From assembly GCA_023053685.1 (NCBI GenBank), contig JALIGW010000032.1:6391720-6455719 (forward strand): 64,000 nucleotides of DNA, read 5' to 3'. The position numbers were made by a program, and so were the translations under genes. Each line of letters begins with the position of its first letter. Positions within the stretch are counted from its first letter, which is position 1. The notes beneath the pieces were generated by a model. That model was given only the letters and a program-made list of their open reading frames with translations. It did no database searches and was not told the DNA's origin. Source of the DNA: Diadophis punctatus similis (lineage: Eukaryota; Chordata; Lepidosauria; Squamata; Dipsadidae). This document shows positions 1 through 10,950 of the stretch, piece by piece.

Positions 1-519
1 AGGGCTGTGCCCGAGGCTCTGCGCCACGCAGCATGTTTGTGTGCAAATTTTCTCCAAGAGAAAATGCTGCCATCCGATTTTCAGCTGACAGATCTGCAGA
101 TCTCCAGAGACTGGGGCAAAGCAAACTCTAAAAGGGGAATATCAAAACTCAAGAGGAAGCTGGCAGGCAGGATCATTGGGCAGAATGAACAGGCAAGATG
201 AACGGAATGAAATGGAATGGGGAGGAGAAGAGGAAAAAGAAAGAGGAGAGAAGGCAGAATGGATGTGCTGCCTGGGGAATTCTGGGAGTTCAAGTCCATA
301 AGTCTTAAAGTTGCCCAGTTTGGAGAGCCCTGCCTTGTGCCAAAGCTCATCCCAAGCATGGCCAGGCTAGGCTGATCCCAGGGTAGGGCCTGAAGGGCCC
401 GAGGGCTCCTGCTCCTGGGCAGGCCTTGGGCACCTCTGCAGACGAGCAAAGCGCCCAAATGGCTGGGTGGAGAGGTACAGTCAGGCGAGGGAATGAGGGG
501 GGGGCTCCGGGGGTTCCCA

Positions 520-1130
520 AACTCCAGAGAAAGGACAGCCCGAGACCGGCCGTGCTGCCCGTGTCCAGGCTCCCTTCGGAGGGAGAAGCCAAAGGGATCT
601 TGGGGCGGGGAGGGGTCTCCCAGCCGCGGAGGCAGAGGGGGGGCTGCGCCTGGGCGAAGGAGAGCCACGGAGCTGCTGCCCCTCCGTCCCGAGAGGCCGG
701 CGGGGCCAGCGGAGCAGCCAGGCGGGGGGCGGCTGGGTGTGGGGAGCGGCTGCCGGAAGCCGTTTCGCGCGTGGCGGGATTCACTGCTGGGGCGTCGTGA
801 CGGGGGGCGCCGCCCGGCGTTGTGTAACTTCCAGCGCCCCCGGAGCTGCTGCTGCTGAGCGGGGCGGGGGGGGGCAGCCCAGAGCCGGGGAGGGGCCAGC
901 GCCGCGCTCCCTGGGGAAGGGGAGGACGGCGGCTCCCCGCAAACGGGGCCTGGTTGCCAAGCGCCGGTGGTTACTAAGGTTACGGTATCTAGGGCGGCAG
1001 ATGCCCCCCCCCCCGGCGAACGTGCCGGCTTCCCACTCGGCGGGCGGATCCGGCTGTCCTTGCAGCAGCTGGGGGGGGGGGGCTTCGTCCTCCTCGCCCC
1101 TGAACCAGGCCGGGTCTCAGGCCCCGATTC
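520..1130. promoter_or_regulatory. Orphan CpG island
   Basis: CpG-rich, GC-rich stretch with many G and C homopolymers. Several overlapping frames are open on both strands, as expected from base composition. No convincing exon was identified, so it may be the promoter of a neighbouring gene or an intergenic island. Confidence 0.45.
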
Positions 1131-1945
1131 CCAGCAGGCCTTTCCCCCCAAATGGGTTTAGCGCTGGTGGGAGGTGGTGCTCAGGGAGAGTCCGGGGACG
1201 GGGGTCTTTCCACCCCACATTGGAGGGGGGGCGGGATGCTCCCCAGGGGGAGGGCCAAGGCGAGCTTCCCCCAGGACTGGGAGAGGGTCGGGCCCCTTCA
1301 GCCCTTCCAAGGATGCTGCTTCTGTCGCTCAGCGGCTTCTGCTGGATCCCACCCCCACCCCCCCCAAGGAAACCCACGGATGAGGCAGCAGGGTGGGAAA
1401 GTGTGGCTGAAGCACGAGCAGGTGTTGCAAGGGGGGGGAGCACCTGGGTAGATGGTCCCCCCCCCCCTTCAGCCCTCAGGCTCTTTGCAGGGGACCCACA
1501 GCCTGGCTGCTTTTGGCAGGCAGCAATTCTGGCTGGTTCTCCTACCTGAGCAGCAGCTGCCAGGTGAGTGGGAGGTGCTATGATGCCACTCAGCATCTGC
1601 CCCACGCTGCAGCCACGTCTGACTTCGCACCTTAGTCCCACGCTTGCTTGATAAAGATTAAGGGCCCACCAGCCCCCACACCACCCTCCCCTCCACAAGA
1701 GTTCCCCATCCAGCTGGTCTGGCCCTGCAGGTACGGGCAGCGGTTTTGCCCCCCCATCGAAGCCCTTTAGGGCTGCCCATCTGAAAAGAAGCCCTGGAGA
1801 TGCCTCCTTCTGGGACCCCCAGGATCCCTTTCAAGGCAGGGAATGGGGGCAGCTCGTTTCTGCAGTCCCACCCAGGACATCTCCTGCCCCTCCCTGGACA
1901 GCCCAGGTCCTGGAAGACCTACTTATGGGCATTAAGCAGAGCCTG

Positions 1946-2135
1946 TTTGGTCTAGTGATGAAGGCACCAGGCTAGAAAACAGGAGACCCCGAGTTCAAGT
2001 CCCACCTCAGGCATAAAAGCCAGCTGGGTGTCTTTGGGCGAATCCCCCCCCCCCCCTCAGCTCAACCCATCCCACAGGACTGTTGTTGTGGGGGAAATAG
2101 GAGGAGGGAGGTGTGTGTTGGATATGTCTCTGGAG
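1946..2135 (+). repeat. tRNA-derived SINE
   Basis: Has a tRNA-like head with A-box TGGTCTAGTGATG and B-box GAGTTCAAGTCCC (1991), then the GGCATAAAAGCCAGCTGGGT body and GTTGTTGTGGGGGAAATA tail. The same family recurs at 25265-25385 (3' part) and 63366-63720. Confidence 0.75.
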
Positions 2136-2139
2136 ATTC

Positions 2140-2260
2140 TCAGTCATCCAGGTCCTGGTTGTCCCAAAGGGGCTTTTTTCAAGAGGCACCTGGACTTTCT
2201 GGTTTTTCTTTGAAGACATTTCACTTTTCATCCAAGAAGCTTCTTCAGCTCTGCAGTCCA
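2140..2260 (+). repeat. Interspersed repeat of unclassified origin (AAGCTTCTTCAG type)
   Basis: GATTCTCAGTCATCCAGGTC, then the CAACTGGACTTTCT-like stretch and AAGCTTCTTCAG. Related copies lie near 9835, 17815, 46440, 49445, 52320 and 59385; at 46440 and 49445 it appears as two inverted arms. Confidence 0.6.
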
Positions 2261-2465
2261 GTTGGATATTTTTATTGCCTGGAGTTATTTGTAAAAATAA
2301 TAAAAGGCAGTACACAAATAATTAAATTGGGGAGGGAAACAGAGGCAGGACCAACAGCAGGCTTAAGTGTAAATCTGAGAGCACCGTCTGACCTGCCAGT
2401 GGGAGAAGCTGCTTGGACTTCAGATGCCTCCTGCATCAAGAAAGTCCTTGCTACAAGAAAGGTTT

Positions 2466-3372
2466 TAGATTTAGATTTATTATTAGAGTTGGAAGGGACC
2501 TTGTAGGTCATCTAGTCCAACCCCCTGCTCAAGCAGGAGTTCCTACATCATTTGAGACAGATGGCAGTCCAGTCTCCCCTTGAAGGTCGCAAGTGTTGGG
2601 GCTCTCACGACCTCTGCTGGCAATCTGTTCCACTGGTTGATCGCTCTCACCGTCAGAAAGTTTCTCCTCACTTCCAGGTTGAATCTCTCCTTAGTCAGCT
2701 TCCATCCGTTATTCCTTGTTTGGCTTTCTGGTGCCATAGAGAACAGCCTGACCCCTTCCTCTCTGTGGCATCCCCTCAAGTATTGGAACACTGCTATCAT
2801 GTCACCCGTGGTCCTTCTCTTCGCCAGACTGGCCAAGCTCAGTTCCTGCAACCGCTCTTTGTATGTTATAATTTTTAGTCCCCTAATCATCCTGGTTGCT
2901 CTCTTCTGCACTTTCTCTAGGGTTTCAATGTCTTTTTTGTAATGTGGTGACCAAAACTGGATGCCGTACTCTAGGTGTGGTCTGACCAAGGCTTTATAGA
3001 GTGGTACTAGTACCTCTCTGGTCCTTGATTGTATCCCTCTATTTATGCAGCTCAGGACTGCATTGGCCTTTTTGGCTGCTGCTGCACACTGCTGGCTCAT
3101 ATTTAGTTGGCTGTCTACCAGGACTCCGAGATCCCTTTCGCAATCGCTGCTATTGAGTGTGGTTTCGCCCAGTTTGTGTATTTTTGATTCTTCTTACCTA
3201 GACGCAGAATTTTACTTTTCTCGATGTTAAATTTCATTTTATTAGTTTGGGCCCAGTGTTCGAGTCTGTCGAGGTCCCTCTGGATTTTGAGTCTGTCCTC
3301 TGGGGTGTTTGCTACTCCCGCCAGCTTGGTGTCATCTGCAAATTTGGTTAGTTCTCCTGCTATATTCATATA
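2466..3372 (-). mobile_element. CR1-type LINE, 3' part (reverse transcriptase fragment)
   Basis: Minus strand encodes, across a frameshift, the FADDTKLAG catalytic motif of reverse transcriptase (about 3330), then [31 protein letters not shown] and the CR1-type end. The 3' end is the GTTGGAAGGGACCTT unit found many times in this window. The reading frame is broken, so this copy is dead. Upstream it abuts an L2 element at an AT repeat. Confidence 0.85.
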
Positions 3373-3375
3373 TAT

Positions 3376-4670
3376 ATATGAACTCAAAATCGTAGAAATG
3401 GTGGTAGACTTCAGGAGAAACCCTCCCATCCTACCACCTCTTACAATACTAGACAACACAGTATCAACAGTAGAGACCTTCCAATTTCTAGGTTCCATCA
3501 TATCTCAAGACCTAAAATGGTCATCTAACATCAAAAACGTCATCAAAAAAGCACAACAAAGAATGTTCTTTCTGCGCCAACTCAGGAAGCTCAAACTTCC
3601 CAAGGAGCTGCTGATACAGTTCTACAGAGGAATTACTGTCATCTGCACCTCTATAACTGTCTGGTTCGGTTCTGCAACCCAACAAGACAGACACAGACTT
3701 CAGAGGATAATCAGAACTGCAGAAAAAACAATTACTGCCAACCTGCCTTCCATTGAGGACCTGTATACTGCACGAGTCAAAAAGAGGGCCGTGAAAATAT
3801 TTACTGACCCCTCGCATCCTGGACATAAATTGTTTCAACTCCTACCCTCAAAACATTGCTATAGAGCACTGCATACCAAGACCAGAGGTGGGTTCTTGCT
3901 GGAGCTGCCCGGTGCGCAGCTCGGGTAGGGAGCGGCGGATTGCGCAACCGCTCTGGAGCCCTCTCTGCCGGTCCATCGCGCAAGTCGCCATTTTTTCGCG
4001 GTGATTTTGGGTCAATTTTGCTTCTGCGCATGTGCGGAAGCAAAATTGCGCCGAAATGTCACGAGGCGACACACGCGCATGAGATTTTGGTGAGATTTCA
4101 CGTCCACGCATGCGCGAAAGCAAAATCGCACCGAAATCTTGCGCGTTCGTGCATCCCCTCGCAAGATTTCAGTGCGATTTTGCTTCCGCACATGCGCAGA
4201 AGCAAAATCAGGCAAGGGGGCGCGCGCATGTAGCGAGCATGAGCGTCCCCAAACTTGGAGATGCGCGCGCAGCGCACTGGCACGGTAAGAGGGCAACCCG
4301 CCACTGACCAAGACAACTAGACACAAGAACAGTTTTTTCCCAAACGCCATCACTCTGCTAAACAAATAATTCCCTCACCACTGTCAAACTATTCACTAGG
4401 CTGCATTACTATTACTATTAGTTTTTCTCATCGTTCCTATCACCCATCTCCTCCCACTTATGACTGTATGACTGTAACTTGTTGCTTGTATCCTTACAAT
4501 TTATATTAATATTGTTTCCTGATTGCTTATTTGAACCCTATGACAACCATTCTTAACAAATGTATCTTTTCTTTTATGTACACTGAGAGCATATGCACCA
4601 AAGACAAATTCCTTGTGTGTCCAATCACACTTGGCCAATAAAGAATTCTATTCTATTCCATTCTATTCAA
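3376..4670 (+). mobile_element. L2-type LINE 3' part, split by an hAT-like insertion
   Basis: Plus strand encodes the end of an L2-like reverse transcriptase (VVDFRRNPP, FLGSIISQDLKWS, KKAQQRMFFLRQLRKLKLP, RTAEKTI, LPSIEDLY, DPSHPGHKLFQLLPS). It is interrupted at 3883-4306 by a MITE and resumes with the 3' UTR, ending TTGGCCAATAAAGAATTC and an ATTCT-rich tail. A second copy of only the tail is at 56818-56955. Confidence 0.85.
3883..4306. mobile_element. Non-autonomous hAT-like transposon (424 bp)
   Basis: Ends CAGAGGTGGGTT and AACCCGCCACTG are inverted repeats with a few mismatches. It is flanked by perfect 8-bp duplications ACCAAGAC (3875-3882, 4307-4314). The inside is made of repeated inverted GCGCATGCGC/AAGCAAAAT segments and holds no gene. 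It is inserted in the L2 LINE. Confidence 0.9.
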
Positions 4671-5929
4671 ATATATATATTTGATGTTAGTGACAGCAAA
4701 TACATGAGAGGGGGAGGGGTTCAGAGAAGTTCCACATCAGGTGATATAATATGACTTATTAACGGCCTGAAATCTCCGTTTTGATACTGTAACGGTGTGC
4801 ATTTTGAAGGGAGATTGCTGCTGGAGAAAACTTCATCAGTAAGAAAGAGGATTGGATCAGGTGATTTTAGCAATCACCAAATTTGATTTTCTAACAAAGT
4901 TAGAAAACCGCTAGAAGTGTATAAATGGTTGGTATAAACCCTGATGGGGGATCTGAAAACCTGTGGACTTCAACACCCAGAATTCCCCTGCCAGCCAAGA
5001 TTGGAGAGCCCTGTGTTAGACAAAGGATTCAAGATGTGGATGGTCAGTCTGGATGGTCAGGCCTGAAGAGCTGAAGACAGTGTGGAAGAGGCATTTTACC
5101 ATGTTGGGAACTTGGGTGGAGTCATCTATGGGATTTATTTTATTTATTTAAGAAAATATATATGGTCACCCAACTCACTCTCAGTGACTTAAGCTAACAA
5201 CTGAATACAAAACAATAAAAAGCAACAACCCCCACCTCATGGGTGCCCATATGAATATATTAAACAATAAATAACGGTCAATATAACAAGCCAGAGTTTA
5301 CAAGGCAACGAAGTGATGGTTGAATGCATAGCCTGGATTCTCACAACAAACCAAGACAACGGCTGACCCACAGACTCCTCCAACCCATCTGAGCCCACTC
5401 CCGCATGGGGTGCAAACCCTGGCATCTCTTTATAAGCTGGTGGCTTCAGTCCATCTGCCAACAGTGGATGGCTTTCAATTGTCCTGCCAAGCTCCAAAGT
5501 TGGGCCGCTTTGCCTCCTCCCTCCCCCATAAACAGGGTGCCCAAGTGGGGCTTGGGGTCAAAACAGGGAGGAGCAGAAAGCTAGGAATCGGGAGTGGCAA
5601 AGGGGGCTTGAGGGGGGGGAGGGTGTCTCTCACTTCTGATCGGTATCAGAAAAAAAAGGAAAATGTGAGGAGAGCTTCAGGTTTGGGCTCTAAAGGAAGG
5701 GGGGTCTGCGTTGCCTCAATCCAACCACTCAATGCTTCAGCAACCAGCCGGTGGGGGGGGGGGGTTGAGACAGAGAGAGGGGATGGGGGGCAGCCAGCTC
5801 AGCTCCCCTCCTGCCCTGCCCCAGGCCAGACCCCCAGTCCCTGGAGGGAGGGAAGCGGCTTCAGGGGGCTTTGGTCTCCCGCCTGCGTTTCTCCACAGGC
5901 AGAGCCACCAGCCTGCGTCTCCCCCCTCC

Positions 5930-6260
5930 CCTGGTTCCCAGCCACGCACGGCTTTCGTCAGCCGTGGGCAGAGCCGCGCGGGGGAAGCGCCTCGCCGAGG
6001 TGCCTGCGTCGTAGAGCAGAGGCGTCTGGCGGGCTCGCGTTCCCTGCAAGGCCCGGCCGCGGGTGGGTGGGTGGCGGAAGCCGAGAGGGAGCCAGGGCTG
6101 CGCTGCTGCGTGGGACGCGGCTCCTCCAGGAAGGCAGCTCCCCGCCTGTCTGGGTGCCAGATGGCCGAGCAGCTGGCTGCGAGTCGGCGTGACGTCCCGG
6201 AAGGCTTTCGTCACTCCGTGGGGCCACTAGGAAGGACCCTCCCTTCCCCCCAAAAAGGAG
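5930..6260. promoter_or_regulatory. Small orphan CpG island
   Basis: Short CpG-dense block containing a CRE-like GTGACGTCC near 6190. No exon with convincing splice sites is attached; the long frames here are composition artefacts. Confidence 0.4.
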
Positions 6261-6545
6261 AACGGGTTACGCGCTAGACAGAGGCAGTCTGCCCATGCTC
6301 AGAGGCCCTCTTGCCTGCAGGGAGAGGAGCTGAGGGAAGGAAGCACCAGAGCCAACGCAGGGTCAGGTGGGGGGGGGGAGAGGCGGCCTTGTCCCCTGCC
6401 CACAAAACAGCTTTCAATTTGGGGAGGGGGTGGGAGGAAGCGTGGGGGGGGGAACAAGGGTTGCTGGGGCTGCTCACTTTTGCCAGTGAGAAAATGAAAG
6501 GGGGGGGGACACAGGAGAGCCCCACAGATGGGGGCCCTGGGCCTG

Positions 6546-6745
6546 CAGTGGTGAAATCCAATTTTTTTTTACTACTGGTTCTATGGCCGTGGCTTAGTGG
6601 GCGTGGCAGGGGAAGGATACTGCAAAATCCCCATTCCCTCCCCACTGGCGGGGGGGGGGGCAGCCAGAGGTGGTATTTGCCGGTTCTCCAAACAACTCAA
6701 AATTTCCGCTATTGGTTCTCCAGAACCTGCTGGATTTCACCCCTG
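6546..6745. mobile_element. hAT-like MITE (200 bp)
   Basis: Starts CAGTGGTGAAATCCA and ends TGGATTTCACCCCTG, 15-bp inverted ends with one mismatch. Flanks TGGGCCTG and TGGGGCCTG are an imperfect duplication. Confidence 0.7.
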
Positions 6746-7359
6746 TGGGGCCTGGGGGTCTCTGCAGGGAAAGGGAAAACGGGGCCCGCTGTGACTCAGA
6801 CTCTCCTGGGCTGACCTGGTTTGAGGCCGTGGGAGGTGCAGAGGAGGCGGCAAGGGAAGGCACAGGCATGTCGCAATCCACACAATCGCAACTCCAGTCC
6901 AGGCCCTGGCGGGGGAGGGTGCCAATGAAGCTGCTGGTGGTGCTGGTAGGAAAGGAGGCGGGAGTCAGAAAGGGAGCAATAGAAGCCCAGTGACCCAGAC
7001 TGGAAGAGCGGGGGGAGGGGGGGCAGGAGTCTGTGCCAGTCCAAAACGAGGGCACCAAGGCGATGGAATGAGGCACCAATCCCCTCCTTGCAGATCCCAG
7101 GAAAGGGTGAGGGGCTCCCTTGGCATGCTGCGATTGGAGCAACAAAGGCTTCCTGTGGGCACCTGGCAGCCAGGGATCCGCCTCTCCAGTCAGGGCTCCT
7201 CCGGGACCAGCCGTATCTGGGGTCACTGAGGGGTTCCCTTGCTGTGAGGATCCGTCAGGCAGAAGCAGCAACCAGAACCACCCAGGCCTGTACCGCTTTC
7301 TGCACTGCAAGGATTCCAAGCTTGACCCCCTCTTAACCCCTCCCTCCTGGAGGGGTTAA

Positions 7360-7436
7360 GGAAGGAAGGAAGGAAGGAAGGAAGGAAGGAAGGAAGGAAG
7401 GAAGGAAGGAAGGAAGGAAGGAAGGAAGGAAGGAAG
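7360..7436. repeat. (GGAA)n microsatellite
   Basis: About 19 uninterrupted copies of GGAA. Other GGAA tracts are at 20239-20264 and 25410-25447. Confidence 0.95.
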
Positions 7437-7500
7437 CAGAAAGAGAGGGAGAAGGGATTACAGAATATAGATTAACAGAGTTGGAAGGGACCTTCTAGGT

Positions 7501-7705
7501 CAGTGATGGCGAACCTTTTTGGGACCGAGTGCCCAAACCAGAGTGTACATGCAGGTGCGTGCTTGTGCGCGTGCCAGAGCACAGGAAATCCGAAGACCAG
7601 CCTGCCTGTTTTTTGGCAGTTTTCCAAGCCATTTTCAGGCTGTTTTCTGGGCTGATGGCTCTGCATGTCACCTCTGGCATGCGTGCCATAGGTTCACCAT
7701 CACGG
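7501..7705. mobile_element. hAT-like MITE 1 in CR1 (205 bp)
   Basis: Starts CAGTGATGGCGAACCT and ends AGGTTCACCATCACGG; duplications TTCTAGGT (7493-7500, 7706-7713) are perfect. Same family as 7755-8178 and 22143-22577. Confidence 0.92.
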
Positions 7706-7754
7706 TTCTAGGTCATCTAGTCCAACCCACCCACCCAAGCAGGAGACCCTACAC

Positions 7755-8178
7755 CAGTGGTGGCAAACATTTTTCGGCTCGCGTGCCAAAAAGGGGGGGG
7801 ACGCGCTCGCGTGCGCTCACATGCCCACACCCATTCCCTCCCCCACACGCATGCGCACAACACCCCCCCATGCTGCCCCCTGCGCATGCGCACACACCCC
7901 CACCCCCGCGCAAAGGCCTTACCGGAGGCTGGGACGACGAAACCGGCAAACCGGAAGTGCGGAAAAGTGCACTTCCGGTTTGTCCGTTTTGTAGTTTTTT
8001 GCATTCCGGAGCTTCAGGGAGCTTCCCTGAACCCTCCGGAGTGCAAAAAACAGCACACCGGCAAACCGGAAGTGCGTTTTTTCGCACTTCCGGTTTGCCG
8101 GTGGGAAACCCTCGCGTGCCGGCTTCTATGGCTCCGCGTGCCACCTCTGCAACGCGTGCCATAGGTTCGCCACCACGG
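7755..8178. mobile_element. hAT-like MITE 2 in CR1 (424 bp)
   Basis: Starts CAGTGGTGGCAAAC and ends AGGTTCGCCACCACGG, with duplications CCCTACAC (7747-7754, 8179-8186). Inside are two palindromes built on AAACCGGAAGTGC / GCACTTCCGGTTT. Confidence 0.92.
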
Positions 8179-8732
8179 CCCTACACCATTTCTGACAGAT
8201 GGCAGTCCAGTCTCTTCTTGAAAGCTTCCAGTGATGAAGCTCCCACAACTTCTGAAGGAAACTTCTGTTCCATCGGTTGATTGGGAAGGGAGGGAGGGAG
8301 GCAGAAGGAAGGAGATAGTATGGAGAAAGAAAGTAGGAAAGAAGGAAGGGAGGAATCTCCATTCTGCCACTACAGTTCTCTAAGCTGCCCCCCCCACCTT
8401 AACACCTCCCTCCAGTCTAGCTGGAGATTCCACTACCAAGGAGCACAAAAAGGGGGGGGGAATCATACACAGCAGGGTTTCTCCCCCAATGGGATTCCAT
8501 GATCCCCCATATGAGTTTGATTTCCCCCATCCCCCCCCCAATGAATGTTTTCCCTGAGATTGGGGCTGGGCAAGAAATAAATACACCACAACTTAAAACT
8601 AAATGTATAAATGAAATAAAACCAAAGCACAACTGTGAAGCTTTATATAAAACGGGGACAGCAGGAATGCACTCCCTCCACAGGCGCTCCAAAAATGAGC
8701 CACCCAGGGGAGATTCTGGAGACGCATCACTA

Positions 8733-9114
8733 CAGGCAGTCCTCGAGTTACGACCACCATTGAGCTCAAAGCTTCTGTTGCTAAGTGAGACATTTGTTGT
8801 GACTTTTACCCCATTTTACGACCTTTCTTGCCACAGTTAATAAGTGAATCACTGCAGTTGTCAAGTTAGTCATACAGTTAAGTGAATCTGGCTTCACCAT
8901 GGACTTTGCTTGTCAGAAGTTCACAAAAGGGGATCCCGGGACACTGTGACGGTCATAAATGTGTGTCAGTTGCTGAGCCTCTGAATTTTGATCGTGTGAC
9001 CATGCGGATGCAATGGTCGGAAGTGTGAAAAATGGTCATGAGTCACTTTTTTCAGTCCTGTTGTAACTTCAAACTGTCACTAAATGAACTGTTGTAAGTC
9101 AAGGACTCCCTGTA
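8733..9114. repeat. About 370-bp foldback repeat, AGTCCTCGACTTACAAC family
   Basis: Begins with AGTCCTCGAGTTACGAC and ends with the inverse GTTGTAAGTCAAGGACT; internal blocks such as TCACTTAACA, CATTTTACGAC and GATCACGTGACC recur in every copy. Further copies: 29446-29830, 33507-33890, 35682-35955, 42316-42685, 44586-44966, 55418-55640, 57490-57830, 58997-59360 and 60427-61135 (split). Non-coding; looks like a MITE, but its superfamily is not assigned. Confidence 0.8.
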
Positions 9115-9653
9115 TTTTCAAGAGAAGCCAAACGCGGCTTCAGCAGTCAGTGTGACTGGAGCCCCTGATCTGATCATCGCTCATCCTAGGACCAAGCAAT
9201 GGCAGCAGTTTGAATAGATTCCTATTTTGGACATTTCATCCGCTGGTTGTGGCTCTCCTGAAAAGCTGCCCAGCCCCCAGATGGCCGCTCTGACTCGGTC
9301 TTCTTAAGGCCTGCGTGGAAGCCCCCTCGCTGCACTGAAGCTTGGGGTCCCACAGTCACCACCTGACCACAACTCCAAACACATAACATGGGGGGGGGAT
9401 GTTTTGCATTAACAAGAGGCGAAGGCAACCCTAGAAAAAATGGAGCCTCACCTGTGATCTTCAGAAACCAGCCAGGCTGGCTGCTGCTGTTGCAGGAGGA
9501 TAGGGAGCCAGCAGAAGGCACCCTGGGTTGGCCATGGGGCAGGTGTGGCTCTCCCCCCCCCATGAGAGGGCCAGCCTGGGGTGCTGGATTATGGCTTCAA
9601 ACCGTCTTCCAGCTGGTGCCATCACAGGGCTGCTTGTGCCCAGGGTGATCTGG

Positions 9654-9661
<8 letters not shown>

Positions 9662-9704
<43 letters not shown>
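9662..9704. repeat. (TG)n microsatellite
   Basis: About 21 TG units. Shorter CA/GT tracts occur near 14741 and 30430. Confidence 0.95.
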
Positions 9705-9705
<1 letters not shown>

Positions 9706-9831
9706 TGTTACATTGTTTTGGGGAAACTTGGGGTTCAGCCTTCACTGCAGGTGCCCTTAGTACTTTGGGAGATGTTTCTTGATGAACTTTGTGGCTTTTA
9801 AAGGCCTCAAATGCACCACTTCCCATGATAC

Positions 9832-9928
9832 CAAAGGTGCTTTTCCCAAAAGGCAACTGGACTTTCTTGGCTTTTTTCTTTGAAAACATTTCCCTTCTCA
9901 TCCCAGAAGCTTCTTCAGTTCTCTTGGC
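9832..9928 (+). repeat. Interspersed repeat copy (AAGCTTCTTCAG type)
   Basis: GGTGCTTTTCCCAAAAGGCA ... CCCAGAAGCTTCTTCAGTTC; same unit as at 2140-2260. Confidence 0.6.
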
Positions 9929-10089
9929 CCATGAACCCCCCCCCCACGCCCCCATCCCTGGACAATAGGATCGGCTGGTCAGCAGCTGCAAAGGAGCCTG
10001 GCTCTTCCCTTCCCCCAAATTAAAGAAGTCCAAAGTACCCCTCCCTAATCAGCAGCCAGGCCAAACACAAGGGCGAGGGGCTTCCCCCT

Positions 10090-10950
10090 CCTGCGCCTTC
10101 TCGAATGGCCCCAGAAGATATGAAGGAGCTGCAAGGGCGGAGGAGCCTTAGTTTGCAGCGCCTGCCAGGACTCGGTCTGGGCAGCCGGTGAGGGGTTCCT
10201 CCACCTTCTCCCCCAGCCCCACCGATGCGCCCGGCTCAGGGGCTTCCATCAGCTGCAAGGGAGCCGCTGGTGCAAACGAGGGGGGGAGTTTCGGGCGAAG
10301 CCAGCCAGCCTGCCCCCTCCCCAGCTGGGGGTCCGCGGCAGGGCCGCTCAAGCTCTCCCGGGAGCGAAGCGGCCCGCCTTTAAGCCGCCCCGAGCGGCTC
10401 CCCGGCACCTGAATCCCATCTCCGGCCATGGCAGCTGGGGCTCCTTAAGGCCAGCCGGCTGGGCCGGCCCCGTTCTGCCTCCGCCGTGATGGAGCCCCTG
10501 CGGGGTCTGGCGGGCCAGGTGTGGGCCCTGCGGCGCTCCCTCCGCCTGCTGCTGGGGCTGCTGGTGCCCTGCCTGCTCCTGCTGCTCCTGCTGAGCGCGC
10601 TGCTCCTCCTGCGCTGGCGCCTCTGCCGGAGGGTGGGGGCCGCCCGGGGCCCCTCCACGCCCCCCCGCTTCCTCCCGGGGACCCCCAAGGCTGCCGTGCT
10701 CAGGCACGATCCGGGCGGCGGGATGGCCCGGCGGCAGCTCGCGCAGACCGGGGGCGCAGCCTCCGCTGGCCCCCGGGCGTCCTGTTGCGGGAGGAGGGCG
10801 GCCGCGTCCTACCTGCCCGCATCCAGCCCTCGGTTGCTCCGGCCGGAGAGAGGGGCGCCGCCCGCAGCCGCTTCCTCCTCCACCGACTTGGAAAAGCACC
10901 CCGTCTTGGTGCCCCCCAACTCGCTTGTCACCTCCTCCGGCACTGGGGTG
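10090..10950 (+). promoter_or_regulatory. CpG island promoter of the plus-strand membrane-protein gene
   Basis: CpG-dense block that starts about 400 bp before the ATG and covers exon 1. No TATA box was seen. The transcription start is not determinable from sequence alone. Confidence 0.6.
10489..10947 (+). CDS. Membrane-protein gene exon 1
   Basis: Start codon to GGG before GTGAGT. Encodes MEPLRGLAGQVWALRRS, the Leu-rich membrane helix, a basic RWRLCRR stop and a low-complexity Ala/Pro/Arg region. Very high GC as expected inside the island. The length of the open frame in this GC-rich block alone would be weak evidence; the splice partners strengthen it. Confidence 0.66.

Larger units (their letters stand above)
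7471..8282 (-). mobile_element. CR1 3' fragment carrying two nested hAT-like insertions
   Basis: The CR1 end GTTGGAAGGGACCTTCTAGGT is cut at 7500, resumes at 7706-7754, and is cut again until 8179-8282. Removing the two MITEs and one copy of each duplication restores a continuous CR1 end (antisense on the plus strand). Confidence 0.88.

Noticed and set aside
81..1698. Several long frames on both strands in the first 1.7 kb
   Set aside because: GC-rich CpG-island composition suppresses stop codons; no splice pattern, family motif or codon bias is seen.
5410..6277. Overlapping frames of 188-260 codons in a GC-rich block
   Set aside because: Low-complexity Gly/Arg/Pro translations in multiple frames, typical of a CpG island rather than coding sequence.
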